DNA of 64,000 nucleotides from Sphingobium amiense (GCF_003967075.1 NZ_AP018665.1:148397-212396), one strand, 5' to 3'. Shown: positions 1 to 8,752, counted from the first letter of the stretch. Notes: generated by a model from the letters alone, not told the origin. Program-made: numbers and translations.

Positions 1-162
1 GGGACAGGCCCGCAGGGGTCGGCGGCGGCCTAGTGAATAGAGCCGTCATCGGGCTCGTCCCGATGCGCCCAGCAACCCCTTTCCTGTCTTCCGCCGGGCC
101 TCTCCATCGCTTATAGGAGAGGCGCGTTCACAGCCCGATCAGCTTGAACGAAAGGCCTTCCT

Positions 163-381
163 ATGGCGAAATCCCTGGACGATGAACGCGCGGCCATTGC
201 CGCAGACGAAGAGCGGCTGGCCGATCGCCGCAAGCGGCTCGCGGAACGCGAGCGCGATGCGGCGCTGGCGGCCCTCGACAAGGCGGGGCTGTTCAAGCTC
301 CCGCTCGATAGGATCGAGGCCTTCGCCGCGCAGGTGAAGAAGCTCGGTTTCGAGGAAGTCACCAAGCGCCTCGCCGCCTGA
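163..381 (+). CDS. Small charged helical protein, function unknown
   Basis: A 72-residue protein. Residues 5 to 42 are almost entirely Ala, Arg, Glu, Asp and Leu in heptad-like spacing, which predicts a long helix or coiled coil. The C-terminal half (AGLFKLPLDRIEAF) looks like a small helical domain. I recall similar short proteins on sphingomonad plasmids but cannot name a family with confidence. There is no signal peptide or metal motif. It stands alone on the plus strand, about 110 bases from the end of the convergent gene at 495. The ATG at 163 is preceded by a weak purine stretch (GAACGAAAGG). Confidence 0.6.
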   Translation: MAKSLDDERAAIAADEERLADRRKRLAERERDAALAALDKAGLFKLPLDRIEAFAAQVKKLGFEEVTKRLAA

Positions 382-494
382 ACGACCCTGCCGCGCCGAC
401 CGGCGCGGTACGGACGCGGGGGGCTCGATGCCCCCCGCGTCCGTCTGTCCCGAGCAGCAAAAAAGGAGAGGCCTTGCGGCCCCTCCCCTCGGTT

Positions 495-719
495 TCAATA
501 TTCGTCCGATAGACCGCCCGGCACTGTGTGCACCACCCGGTCGACGAGCGTCATCGGCAGCGCGTCATAGTCGCCTTCGTCGATGCTGATGTAGCGGCCC
601 TCGCTCTCCTGGATGACATGCTGGTCGAAGAAGCTGTGGAGCGCGCGGCGCTGTGCGCAGGCGACGGCGGCGAAGAAGGCGGCGTTGTCGGCGGCGGCGC
701 TGGTCATCTGGGTCTGCAT
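495..719 (-). CDS. Small hypothetical plasmid protein, 74 aa
   Basis: The frame is open much further upstream, but the ATG at 719 is preceded by a strong AGGAGAAAGAC ribosome site and everything before it is low-complexity. I therefore start the 74-residue protein (MQTQMTSAAADN...) there. It has an alanine-rich helical first half and an acidic, aromatic second half ending in SDEY. No enzyme motif is visible. It belongs to the run of short minus-strand plasmid genes that share AGGAG leaders. Function unknown. Confidence 0.6.
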   Translation of the reverse strand: MQTQMTSAAADNAAFFAAVACAQRRALHSFFDQHVIQESEGRYISIDEGDYDALPMTLVDRVVHTVPGGLSDEY

Positions 720-1262
720 CGTCTTTCTCCTCTTGTCTTGAAGGACAGGGGAGTGGCCGTCGGCCGTCCGGGATCGGGTCAAGGACCGCCGGCATCGCCG
801 GCGGCCGCGAAGCGGGCGACGGGGGTACCGATTTTGTCCTGGTTGCCGTGGAGCGAAGCGGAGCGGTGGCCAGGGCAAAATTGGGGGGACCGTCGATCCT
901 TGAGGCGGTCCCGGACGGCTGACATCATGGGAGGTCTGTGAGAGATATTTTCCTCTCGTGGGGGCGCCCCGGCCGAGGCGAGCGGCCCGCGGACCGAAGG
1001 GTCCGCTTGGGGGTCGCGAGCGAGCCGGGCGAAACAGCGCGGAAATGGCCGGTGAAGCGGGAATCCGCAGCAACGGGCGGCGGTTCAGAGCGGGTTCATG
1101 GGCATCCCGCCAAGAAAAAAGCGACCCCTGATGATGCAGGGATCGCCTCAAGTTTGGGTTGCTCGCAACAAAAGCCGCGAGTCCCTCGGGTCGCACCGTG
1201 TTTGTAGCATCAAATGATGCAAGAATAGTTGGCGAATTGCGTCGGCTTTGGCAGCTATTTGC
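720..1262. other. Gene-free stretch with hairpin repeat
   Basis: No ORF here looks real: the candidate frames are arginine- and proline-rich shadows of GC-rich DNA. The stretch contains copy 1 of a dyad repeat (827-892) and a short GCGGACC/GGTCCGC hairpin near 990-1007. It would hold the promoter of the gene at 719, but I see no convincing -35/-10 pair. Confidence 0.5.
827..892. repeat. Dyad repeat, copy 1
   Basis: CCGATTTTGTCCTGG (828-842) pairs with CCAGGGCAAAATTGG (870-884), apart from G-T wobbles, and is followed by GGGGACCG and then ATCCTTGA. The same layout recurs at 3203-3260. Both copies are upstream of minus-strand genes. Confidence 0.7.
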
Positions 1263-1499
1263 CTAAAGCATCAGGCGGGCGGGATCGCGACTTGCCGCCG
1301 CCGCGTCGAAGCCCCGCTGCCAGGCTTGATCTCTCGCGCTGCCCCGCCGGTAGCCGCTCCCGCCATGACCCATGACGAAGGCGCGCCAGCCGGCCTTTTC
1401 CGCTTCCCACAAGACTTCGACCGGCGCGGGACCGAGCAGCGTCAGAAGATCGAGCCGCGGCGCGCGTTCGGGTCCAAAAGGACGTGCCCGGCGTGTCAT
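1263..1499 (-). CDS. Small protein resembling ribosome-modulation-factor-like proteins
   Basis: A 78-residue protein that starts inside the stop of the upstream gene (ATGA at 1496-1499), which implies translational coupling. Residues 30 to 70 contain a Trp/Gly pattern (AGWRAFVMGHGG followed by AWQRGFDAA) that resembles the small Rmf/CrpP-type helical proteins. That resemblance is by eye and weak. The protein is basic at the N terminus. It is probably the second gene of a two-gene operon with 1496-1903. No catalytic motif is visible. Confidence 0.55.
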   Translation of the reverse strand: MTRRARPFGPERAPRLDLLTLLGPAPVEVLWEAEKAGWRAFVMGHGGSGYRRGSARDQAWQRGFDAAAASRDPARLML

Positions 1500-1903
1500 C
1501 GCGCCCCGCCCTGCTCTGCCGATTCCAGCGCGCTCATACCGGCGCCGTCGACCGCGCCCTGCCCGCCGATTTCGAGCACAATGTCGCCGCTCATCGGCAG
1601 GCGGCGGGTGCGGATCTGGGCCCGCGTGAACTGCGCTTCGTCGAGGACCGCGATCACATCGGCGTCATAGTCGAAGAGCTTGGCGAGGGCGGCCACAGCC
1701 AGCGTGTCGACGCGGGCGCTCAGCGCATAGTCCAGCGCGTGCTCGTCGCCCTCCTTTTGCCGCAGGAGGTCGAGACCCTGCCGGAGCGCTTCGGCCTCAA
1801 GATAGGTACGCAGGCGGGCATAGTGTCGCGCGGTGATGCGGGCCACGAGCGGGCGATATTGGACGGTGAACGCGGCGGCAGCTTTGCGAAACGGGATCGA
1901 CAT
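1496..1903 (-). CDS. Hypothetical plasmid protein, 135 aa
   Basis: The open frame extends to 2110, but the ATG at 1903 has an AAGGAGAGCTCCC leader and the upstream part is arginine-rich noise, so I use 1903. The 135-residue product (MSIPFRKAAAAF...) looks helical, with alternating Leu and Glu/Arg from residue 20 to 100 and a more polar tail. No recognised domain. The stop overlaps the start of 1263-1499 by four bases, so the two are likely co-translated. Confidence 0.6.
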   Translation of the reverse strand: MSIPFRKAAAAFTVQYRPLVARITARHYARLRTYLEAEALRQGLDLLRQKEGDEHALDYALSARVDTLAVAALAKLFDYDADVIAVLDEAQFTRAQIRTRRLPMSGDIVLEIGGQGAVDGAGMSALESAEQGGAR

Positions 1904-2106
1904 GGGAGCTCTCCTTGTCTGTTGGCTCGCGCCTTTCCACCCCTCTTTTCTTTGGGCTTTGCGGGCCGGTCCCCAGAGCCCGCCGATAGAGGTTTCAGGG
2001 CCGCCATCGGCGCGGCGCGACGGGGTTCGATGCCCCGGCGCGCCGCCCTGCCAGACGAAAAGAAGGAGGAGAGGCCCCGGCCTGAGCCGGAGCCTCTCCG
2101 ATGGGC

Positions 2107-3081
2107 TCATGCCCGCTTGGCCGTCCGCTGGTGGGCGAGATTGACGACGTGGAGCGGAACCCCGGCCTGGCGCAGCTTCTGGGCGAGGTTCATCTGGATG
2201 CCGGAGCCCTCGCAGATGACCGCTTCGACGGGCTTGAGGTTCACCAGCCGGTCGTTGCGGACGAAGGCGGCGCGGTTGCCCTGGCTGCGGTCCAGGCGGA
2301 ACTGGATGACCTTGACGCCGCGAGCGGCGGCCCAGGCGTGGGCGATGGCATCGCAGCCCTTGGCCTGCGCGGTCGTGGCCAGGATCATCTCGGGGATGCG
2401 CGTCTTGATGCGGTCGAGACCCTTGTAGAGCAGGTCATGATCTTCCCACACCTGGCCGCCAGAGAAGATGACCACCGGACCATCGGGCGCGAACTGTTCG
2501 CGGCGCGTCCGGGCGCGTCCTGCCAGATAGTCGCGCGCGTCGATCATCGAGGCGCTGAGCGCGGAGGATACCCGGCTGCCCTTGACGGGCGAGAAGGGCT
2601 TGCCGGTTTCGACCCGGTAGACTTCGGCGGCATGGTCGCGCATGCATTCCATCGCTTCGCGGCATCCCTGCAGCGTCTGGCAGAGCAGCTGCGTGTCCTC
2701 GAGTTCCGTCGCGTAGATTTCCGAGGGGTCGTAGTGGCGCGCGAGCTCCCCGAGCGCCTTGGCGGCGTCATCCTCGCGGCCCTCGATGCGCTTGGCCACG
2801 ACATGGAAGCTGTTGGCAAAGCCCCAGGCGAGATCGGCGGCATAGGCCTCCATCCTGGTGTCGCGCAGGACGTCGAACATCGTCTGCATCATCATGTCGA
2901 CCGCAGCGCGGACCTGCTCCGGGTCGGGCATGTCGAGCGCTTCGGGCGCCTCGACGATGGAGAGCTTGGCCATCTCGCTATGCTCGATGAAGGCGGCTCC
3001 ATAATTGCGGCTGGCGTCATCATTGTCGCGGCTTGCGGCGATGAAGCTGGCGAGATCGGCGAAGTTGGTGAAGTTGGTCAT
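2107..3081 (-). CDS. DUF2493 (SLOG-superfamily) protein
   Basis: A 324-residue protein. Residues 1 to 200 are a helical, charged region. Residues about 200 to 315 form a Rossmann-like domain of the DUF2493/YAcAr type: a first strand with GPVVIFSGGQVWEDH, a TTAQAKGCDAIAHAWA helix and a late VICEGSG turn. This family belongs to the SLOG superfamily, thought to bind nucleotide-derived ligands. The role on plasmids is not known to me. The ATG at 3081 follows GGAGGCACTC. The gene stands alone behind a 520-base leader that carries hairpin repeat copy 2. Confidence 0.8.
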   Translation of the reverse strand: MTNFTNFADLASFIAASRDNDDASRNYGAAFIEHSEMAKLSIVEAPEALDMPDPEQVRAAVDMMMQTMFDVLRDTRMEAYAADLAWGFANSFHVVAKRIEGREDDAAKALGELARHYDPSEIYATELEDTQLLCQTLQGCREAMECMRDHAAEVYRVETGKPFSPVKGSRVSSALSASMIDARDYLAGRARTRREQFAPDGPVVIFSGGQVWEDHDLLYKGLDRIKTRIPEMILATTAQAKGCDAIAHAWAAARGVKVIQFRLDRSQGNRAAFVRNDRLVNLKPVEAVICEGSGIQMNLAQKLRQAGVPLHVVNLAHQRTAKRA

Positions 3082-3604
3082 GAGTGCCTCCGTGTGAGTG
3101 TCTCATCCGTTCGATGAGGCCCTCCTCCGGGCGTGCGGCGGTCCAGCTGGTCAGGGACGGCGGCCGGTCTCCGGTCGACGCCGCTTTGCGGGGAGTGGGG
3201 GAACCGATTTTGTCGGGGTCGGCGCGGCACGCGGCGGCGCCGTCAAAATTGGGGGGACCGCTCATCCTTGACGAGCGCCGATCCCCGCACGCCACACTTG
3301 GACGACTAGAGAGAGATAAATAGAAAACGGGGGGATCCGGTTGGCACCCCGCAAGGTGATCGTCACCCGGCAGGGCGGAGACGCGGCGCAGGCGCGGCTC
3401 CGGGAGCGCCAGCGACTAGAGCGCCGGTCCCGGCCGACGGCCGGGATGCGCCGCCCCATTCCTTTTTACCGCGCCCCGCCGCGTCGGCGACGGGATATCC
3501 AACCCGGCTCGGACTATCGAGGATCGCCCTGCCCGCGAGATCGCTGGCGCGGACCAGGCGCGAGGGCTATTTTCGAGACCGGACGCCAGGGACTCGGGCG
3601 TCAA
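3082..3604. other. Divergent intergenic region with hairpin repeat
   Basis: This lies between the minus-strand DUF2493 gene and a small plus-strand gene. It holds repeat copy 2 (3203-3260) and an A-rich patch (GAGAGAGATAAATAGAAAAC near 3310), the lowest-GC spot nearby and a plausible promoter area. No real ORF was seen. Confidence 0.45.
3203..3260. repeat. Dyad repeat, copy 2
   Basis: ACCGATTTTGTC on the left and CAAAATTGGGGGGACCG on the right match copy 1 at 827-892. The loop differs in sequence but keeps its GC-rich character. The trailing ATCCTTGA is also shared. Confidence 0.7.
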
Positions 3605-3838
3605 ATGCGGGACACGAAGATCATGGTCAAAGGCAAGGGCAGCGAGCGCGCCGCGCGGGCGCTGTGCGAGGCGGAGGGCCTGGCTTGCGACATCCGTTTC
3701 GAGGGCGCGCCGATGTGGCAAAGCTTCCTGCCGCAGGTCCGGACCGTCCTCGCCGCGATCGCGGACCCGGGCGTGGCCCATGGCGAGGAATGGACGCGGA
3801 TCATCGCCCATCTGCGGGCGCAGGCCGGGCCGCGCTGA
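3605..3838 (+). CDS. Small hypothetical protein, 77 aa
   Basis: The frame is open from 3341, but the first 88 residues are arginine-rich and look non-coding. The ATG at 3605 gives a compact 77-residue product (MRDTKIMVKGKGSER...) with a balanced composition and an alternating strand/helix pattern. A second ATG at 3623 is possible. It converges on the NYN/LOTUS gene 21 bases downstream. No family recognised. Confidence 0.5.
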   Translation: MRDTKIMVKGKGSERAARALCEAEGLACDIRFEGAPMWQSFLPQVRTVLAAIADPGVAHGEEWTRIIAHLRAQAGPR

Positions 3839-3859
3839 GGGCCCGGCCCGGTATCCGAC

Positions 3860-4732
3860 CTAGCCGCCGGGCTTGGCGGCGCGGTCGGTGTTGCGCTTGT
3901 CCGCGACATAGGTCTGGCCGTTGTCGCCCTTCATGATGACGAACAGGCCGGTCGCCTCGAACAGCCGGGGGAAATTCTTGACCCCATAGTTGCGCGGATC
4001 GATTGGTGCCTGGCGCTTTACCGCGCTGCCGGCCGCCGCCATGTGCGCCCAGCCATCGTCGCGGGCGGCGGCCTCGACCGCGCCGCGCAGGGTGGTGATG
4101 AGCTTGCTGTCCTGCGCGAGCGACTTGGCGCCGGGCGTCGTCGGCGCTTCTGGCGGAGCGGCAGGCGCGGCGGCAGCCGCCGGCGCAGTGGCAGGCGCCG
4201 CCTTGCGGCGACCGCGCCCCTTCGGCTGCGCAGCAGCCGGAGCCTCGACCTCCGCTTCGGCAGGCGGGGCGCTGTCCTCGAGGCCGTCAAGGAAGAGGAA
4301 AGTGGTGCAGGCGTTGACGAAAGGCGTCGGCGTCTTGCGCTCGCCGAACCCGTAGACCTCATGGCCATTGGCCTTGAGCTGCATGATCAGCGGCGTGAAG
4401 TCGGCATCGCTCGACGCGATCGCAAAGGCGTCCAGGTCCTGGGTATAGAGCAGTTCCATCGCATCGATGACGAGCGCGATATCGGTGGCGTTCTTGCCGG
4501 TGGAATAGCTGAACTGCTGGATGGGCCGAATCGCGAAATCGTGGAGCTTTCCGGTCCAGCCCTTGAGCGTCGTCGCCGCCCAGTTGCCATAGGCGCGGCG
4601 GATATTGGCAGTGCCATATTTGCTGAGCTCGGCGAGGATGGCGCCAATCTTGGCATGGCTCACATTGTCGGCATCGATGAGCAGCGCGATGCGGCGGCTG
4701 GGTGTGGCGGCGAGGGGCGTGTCGGGTTCCAA
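3860..4732 (-). CDS. NYN-domain RNase-like protein with C-terminal LOTUS (OST-HTH) domain
   Basis: A 290-residue protein. Residues about 10 to 145 are a NYN (LabA/PIN-like) domain: ALLIDADN at the first strand, an internal NATDIALVIDAM with the second acidic residue, and AIASSDADFTPL with further acidic residues. Such domains usually form a metal-dependent RNase site. An Ala/Pro linker follows, then about 80 residues ending the protein that look like an OST-HTH/LOTUS winged helix (YGVKNFPRLFEATGLF). The first usable codon is TTG at 4732 with AAAGGA upstream; no ATG precedes the first motif. It lies directly downstream of ssb on the same strand, 92 bases away. Confidence 0.85.
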   Translation of the reverse strand: MEPDTPLAATPSRRIALLIDADNVSHAKIGAILAELSKYGTANIRRAYGNWAATTLKGWTGKLHDFAIRPIQQFSYSTGKNATDIALVIDAMELLYTQDLDAFAIASSDADFTPLIMQLKANGHEVYGFGERKTPTPFVNACTTFLFLDGLEDSAPPAEAEVEAPAAAQPKGRGRRKAAPATAPAAAAAPAAPPEAPTTPGAKSLAQDSKLITTLRGAVEAAARDDGWAHMAAAGSAVKRQAPIDPRNYGVKNFPRLFEATGLFVIMKGDNGQTYVADKRNTDRAAKPGG

Positions 4733-4824
4733 GAGCGGTCCTTTGTGCAAGAGTGCCGCAGGCGCGCGGGGGATGCGCACCTGCGGCCAGCGAAGGGCGG
4801 CGCATGGGCGCCGCCCGGCGCCTG

Positions 4825-5151
4825 TCAGAAGAAATGGAGCCGGTCGGCGATGACCTCGGCGCCGTAGCGGGCGTTGCCGTCGCGATCTTCCCAGCTCGAA
4901 TAGTGCAGATAGCCCGAAATGGCGACGACGTCGCCCTTCTTGCGCGTGGCCGCCGCCTTGCCCTGGCCGTTGAAGCAGGTAACCTTGTGGAACTCGCTGG
5001 TCTTGGCCGTGTAGCCGGTCGCCTCGTCGATATAGGTCTTGCCGTCCTTGAGCTTGACCCGGTCGGTCGCGACGATGAGGGTGACGGGACCATTGCCCGA
5101 GGGGGTCTGCGGATCCTTGGCGACGCGGCCGGTGAGATTGACTTCGTTCAT
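4825..5151 (-). CDS. ssb: Single-stranded DNA-binding protein, short form
   Basis: A 108-residue OB-fold SSB: it opens with MNEVNLTGRVAKDP, typical of the first strand, and continues through SEFHKVTCFNGQGKAA and GDVVAISGYL. It ends at ADRLHFF without the glycine-rich linker and acidic IPF tip of chromosomal SSB, so it may coat plasmid ssDNA without recruiting the usual partners. I start at the ATG at 5151, which has AAGGAGG; the longer frame adds only unrelated residues. It is followed by the NYN/LOTUS gene and could share a transcript with it. Confidence 0.9.
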   Translation of the reverse strand: MNEVNLTGRVAKDPQTPSGNGPVTLIVATDRVKLKDGKTYIDEATGYTAKTSEFHKVTCFNGQGKAAATRKKGDVVAISGYLHYSSWEDRDGNARYGAEVIADRLHFF

Positions 5152-5645
5152 GATGAGCCTCCTTGGGTTGCCGGCGTTCCTTCCCGCCGGTGACACCGAT
5201 TGGCGGCGTGGGGCCGGGACCTGCACCGACGCGCGCAGCGCGGGAGGGGAACCCCTGGAAGGCGCTGGCGCGGGCCGCCGCGCAGCGGCAACACGGGCGC
5301 CTGGAACGGGGTTGCCGGGCCCATCCCCTCGCCGCAGGTGTCACGTCAACGGCGCGGAAGGGACGCTGGCAGCCCAGGCCGGCGGTGAACGGACAATTGT
5401 CAGGCCGCCCCCAGGATCGGCTCCCCTTGCGGCAATGGCCCTGGCACCCGGCGCGGCGGGCGAGGCTCATGCGCCGGCAGACCGGCCGGACGCGGGCGCA
5501 GGGCGAGCGACCAATGGCGCGCCGACGGGTTCCCCTGGGATACCATGCGGTCCGGGCGGCCCGGCGATCTTGCGCGAAGCAGGCGGCCCTCGCCCGCCCG
5601 GGCTATCGGCTTGAGCGAGAGCACCGCATCAGCGCGCGCGCGCCG
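5152..5645. other. Gene-free stretch upstream of ssb
   Basis: Very GC-rich, with long frames on both strands that are all arginine/proline-rich shadows. It ends in an alternating GC run (about 5630-5644). It presumably contains the ssb promoter, but I could not identify one. Confidence 0.4.
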
Positions 5646-6575
5646 TCAGGGCTGGACGATGGCCTCCGACCAGGTGCCGAGCACCGCCCCATCGGCGGGG
5701 TTCTCGATGCGCACCTCGTCGAGCGCGATGGCAAGGAGGCAGACCGGGCGCTGGTCCGGCCCGGCGGCCTGGGTGCAGCGCAGGCTGCCGCCATCCGGAA
5801 GGCGGGCGACCCGGCCGATGAGCCGGATACGGAGCCCCTTCGGCCCGGGCGCTGCGTCCGGCGCCAAGCGCTTGACCAGGGCATAGGCCCGCCCGGCCCG
5901 CGCTGTATCGGTCCGTCCTGCCTCGCTGCGCCATTGCGCAAAGGCCAGCGTCTGCTCAGGCGGGAGCAGGGGCGCAGATGCACCCTCGCTTGCAGCCGGT
6001 CCGGGAGGAACGGGCGGACAGGTCTCGGCGCTAGACCAGGGCCGCTCGATCCAGAAGCCCTCAAGCCGGGCCTGCCCGGCCGCTTCCCCCGCCCTGGCGT
6101 CGACGCCCGTATCCCCTTCGCCGCTCGTCCCGTCCCCGCCCTTATCCGGAGCAAGCCCCCAGTCGGCCAGCGACCAGCGGGCGGGCGCGACATGAACGCG
6201 CAGGGTCTGCTGCGCGGCATCATAGCGCCAGCGCAAGGGCGCGGCGCTGTCGGCAGCGGCAGGCCCGGCGCAGCCGAAGGGGAGAACGAGCTCGAACCGC
6301 TTGCCCTGCAGGCCGGTCGGCAGCACCTGCCCCGATGCGGCGGCATCGGCCGCCTTGGCGGCGAGCGCGAGGAGGTCCGCGCGGCCCAGAATATGCGGCG
6401 GTTCAGGCTGAGCCGCCGGCGACGGCGGCGCGGACTGGATCGCGGGCGGCGGCGCGCTGTCTGGCCTGGGCGACGTGCCGCGCCCGAGCAGGAATCCCCC
6501 GCCCGCCAGCGCGAGCGCGGCCACGAGGCCGCCGGCAATGGCAAGACGGCTGGTCCTGAGATTGGGCTCGCGCAT
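5646..6575 (-). CDS. Membrane-anchored hypothetical protein
   Basis: A 309-residue protein. Residues 10 to 31 (LAIAGGLVAALALAGGGFLL) form one hydrophobic segment just after a short basic N terminus, so it is probably a type II anchored periplasmic protein. A Pro/Ala-rich spacer follows. The rest is a soluble region with four cysteines (PFGCAG, AETCPP, SLRCTQ, PVCLL) that could form disulfides outside the membrane. No enzymatic motif recognised. I prefer the ATG at 6575 because it places the membrane segment at the N terminus. It is divergent from the SLC13 gene, about 100 bases apart. Confidence 0.65.
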   Translation of the reverse strand: MREPNLRTSRLAIAGGLVAALALAGGGFLLGRGTSPRPDSAPPPAIQSAPPSPAAQPEPPHILGRADLLALAAKAADAAASGQVLPTGLQGKRFELVLPFGCAGPAAADSAAPLRWRYDAAQQTLRVHVAPARWSLADWGLAPDKGGDGTSGEGDTGVDARAGEAAGQARLEGFWIERPWSSAETCPPVPPGPAASEGASAPLLPPEQTLAFAQWRSEAGRTDTARAGRAYALVKRLAPDAAPGPKGLRIRLIGRVARLPDGGSLRCTQAAGPDQRPVCLLAIALDEVRIENPADGAVLGTWSEAIVQP

Positions 6576-6677
6576 GTCCGGGTGATACCAAATTGCAAGG
6601 CCGGCTCCACCCCGCCCGGCCTGTTTCTTTTGGCCGGACGTTGACAGGGGCGGACCTGGGTTCGAGGCAGGGACGCG

Positions 6678-7985
6678 ATGACGATCGATCAAATTCTCAC
6701 CTTGCTCGTGCTGGTCGGCGTGGTCGGCGTGATGATCTGGGACCGGCTGCGTGCCGACGTCGTGGCGCTTGCGGGCGCGGCGATCCTCCTCATGACCGGG
6801 GTCGTGCGGCCGGTGGACGTGCAGGGCGCTTTCGCCAGTCCCGCCATCATCGCCCTCGCCTCGCTATTCGTCATTGCCTATGCGCTGGAGCTCTCAGGCC
6901 TGCTCGATCGCGCGATCGAACTCGGCGTCGGTCTCTGCCGGCGCCTGGGCGCCAAGGGGGTGTGGCTGCTCCTCTCGATGATCGGCGGCCTCTCCTGTTT
7001 TCTCAATTCGACTCCGATCGTGGTGCTGGGCGCGCCGGTGATCCGCGATATCGCTCGCACCCTGGGACAGTCGCCCAAGCGCTATCTGATGCCGCTCTCG
7101 TACATCACCGTCCTCACCGGCTGCTGCACGCTGGTGGGCACTTCGACGAACCTTCTCGTCGACGACATGGCGAGCATTGCCGGACAGGCGCGCTTCGGCA
7201 TTTTCGAGATCACGCCCGTGGGCCTGCCGATCGCCCTGGCCGGCGGGCTCTATCTCTATTTCGTCAGCGGTCGGCTGCTGCGGGCGCATGAGAGCGACGA
7301 GCGGGACCGCGAGCCCGGACCGCTCGAACCCATCCATATCGGCAATGCCCAGGTCGGCGACGCGACGCTGTTCGCGCAAAAGCGCCCCTTCCAACCGCTC
7401 AAGGCCGCGATGGCCTTTGCCATCTTTGCCGGCGCGATCGCGCTGGCGGCGTTCGGGGTCGCACCGATCGCGGCGACGGCGCTCAGCGGCGCGGTCCTTC
7501 TGATCCTGCTGCGCGTGATCAGCGCCGACGAGGCCTATGGCGGACTGCGTCCGGAAATCCTGATCCTCATAGCGGGCATGGTGGTGATTGGCATCGCTAT
7601 GGAATCGAGCGGGCTGGCGGGCGAGGCCTCGGAGTTCCTGATTTCCAGCGTCCACGGGCTGAGCCCGCTCGTCGCGCTGATCGTCCTCTACTTCGCCACG
7701 ATGGTGCTGACCGAGCTTCTGTCCAACGCGACCGTGGCGGTGCTCGTGACGCCTGTCGCCGTGGCGCTGGCCGACAGTCTCGGCGTCAGCCCACGGCCCT
7801 TTCTGGTCGGGGTCATGATGGCCGCGAGCGCCGCCTTCGCGACCCCCTTCGGCTACCAGACCAATGTCATCGTCTACCAGATGGCGGGCTATCGCTATAC
7901 GGACTTCGTCCGGGTCGGCCTGCCGCTCAACCTCCTGACCGCGACCGTGGCGATCCTCGCGATCCAGGCCTTTTTTCCGTTCTGA
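6678..7985 (+). CDS. SLC13/ArsB-type anion permease
   Basis: A 435-residue polytopic membrane protein with about ten hydrophobic segments. Family hallmarks are the paired motifs FLNSTPIVVLG (residues about 112-122) and GTSTNLLV in the first half, and TELLSNATVAVLVTP with FGYQTNVIV in the second half: the inverted-repeat Asn-Thr turns of the SLC13/DASS fold. The family moves di- and tricarboxylates, sulfate or similar anions with Na+. Many bacterial members carry two TrkA-C domains in the central loop; here that loop (about residues 205-240) is short and has none. ATG at 6678. It is isolated on the plus strand, and no partner gene suggests the substrate. Confidence 0.85.
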   Translation: MTIDQILTLLVLVGVVGVMIWDRLRADVVALAGAAILLMTGVVRPVDVQGAFASPAIIALASLFVIAYALELSGLLDRAIELGVGLCRRLGAKGVWLLLSMIGGLSCFLNSTPIVVLGAPVIRDIARTLGQSPKRYLMPLSYITVLTGCCTLVGTSTNLLVDDMASIAGQARFGIFEITPVGLPIALAGGLYLYFVSGRLLRAHESDERDREPGPLEPIHIGNAQVGDATLFAQKRPFQPLKAAMAFAIFAGAIALAAFGVAPIAATALSGAVLLILLRVISADEAYGGLRPEILILIAGMVVIGIAMESSGLAGEASEFLISSVHGLSPLVALIVLYFATMVLTELLSNATVAVLVTPVAVALADSLGVSPRPFLVGVMMAASAAFATPFGYQTNVIVYQMAGYRYTDFVRVGLPLNLLTATVAILAIQAFFPF

Positions 7986-8113
7986 GCCGGACTGGATCGG
8001 CTCTTTCCAGCCGAAACAAAGACAGGACCCGCTGCGCGGGGGAGCGCGGCGGATCCTGCCAGGGGCTTTCCGCGCCGGAGGCGCGGCGCGGAAAGGGAAG
8101 AGGATGGTTGCGG

Positions 8114-8638
8114 TCAGTCGGCGGTTTCGACCGCGCGCTGACGGCGGCCGCGGCGGCCCTGGGCGGGTGCCTGCGCGTCATCGCCGCCAAAATCGTCACC
8201 GGCGGTCGAGGCGCCCAGCCCCTCGGGCTCGCTGTGTCCGGCCTGGGCGGCGTCGTCGCCCGGCAGCGGCGGCAGGCCGTCGTCGGCGGGCATCGCCATT
8301 TCGGCGGGGAGTTCGCGGCGGCGCGAGGGGCGCGACCAGACGACATTGTAGGAGCCGTCCTGCTGCTGGAACAGCGAGACGTAGAGCGGCTGGGCGAAGC
8401 TCGGATCCTCGATCTTGCCGTTGTAGAAGATGAGGCCGCTCTCGCGCGAGGCGAGCTCGAACAGCGCGCCGACGCGGACCCAGGCGCGCGCAGCCGACAG
8501 CGCCATCACTTCGAACTTGGGCGCATTGGGATTGGCCGAGTGGACCGGGCGGAGCGCGATGGTGAGCTCGACGGTCAGGGTGGAGACACGGCCGACGAGG
8601 TGGCCGGCGGCGTTCTTGGCGATGGAACCGATGTTCAT
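8114..8638 (-). CDS. DUF736 protein, copy A
   Basis: A 174-residue protein that starts at the ATG at 8638 behind AAGGAGAAGTCC. Residues 1 to 105 are a DUF736 domain (MNIGSIAKNAAGHLVG, then ALSAARAWVRVGALFEL and IEDPSFAQPLYVSLF), common on alphaproteobacterial plasmids and of unknown function. The tail after residue 130 is acidic and then strongly basic (GRRGRRQR). A second copy at 12111-12569 is nearly identical up to about residue 145 but has a different tail. The upstream region is duplicated too. Confidence 0.85.
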   Translation of the reverse strand: MNIGSIAKNAAGHLVGRVSTLTVELTIALRPVHSANPNAPKFEVMALSAARAWVRVGALFELASRESGLIFYNGKIEDPSFAQPLYVSLFQQQDGSYNVVWSRPSRRRELPAEMAMPADDGLPPLPGDDAAQAGHSEPEGLGASTAGDDFGGDDAQAPAQGRRGRRQRAVETAD

Positions 8639-8752
8639 GGGACTTCTCCTTGGAAAGCGTCCTCGAACCCCTTGTCCGGGACGCCAGTCCTCTCTCCCCC
8701 TCCTCTCCTCGGCCGCTGGGCCGAGCAGGCGCCGCCAGGCGCCCATCATCGC
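8223..8752. repeat. Segmental duplication, copy A
   Basis: About 530 bases covering most of the DUF736 gene and its leader (including CGAGCAGGCGCCGCCAGGCG) recur at 12154-12682 with few differences. Coding offsets are constant (3931), with a one-base indel only in the leader, so purifying selection has kept both frames. Confidence 0.85.

Noticed and set aside
1..162. Gene remnant at the left edge
   Set aside because: No frame with protein-like composition crosses the edge; likely intergenic.
495..1196. Long upstream extension giving a 233-residue protein
   Set aside because: The first 159 residues are Arg/Pro-rich and lie in a gene-free stretch with a hairpin repeat; the ATG at 719 has a strong ribosome site.
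5163..6644. 493-residue plus-strand frame
   Set aside because: Arginine/glycine/alanine-rich shadow antisense to the membrane-anchored protein gene; no ribosome site or recognisable domain.
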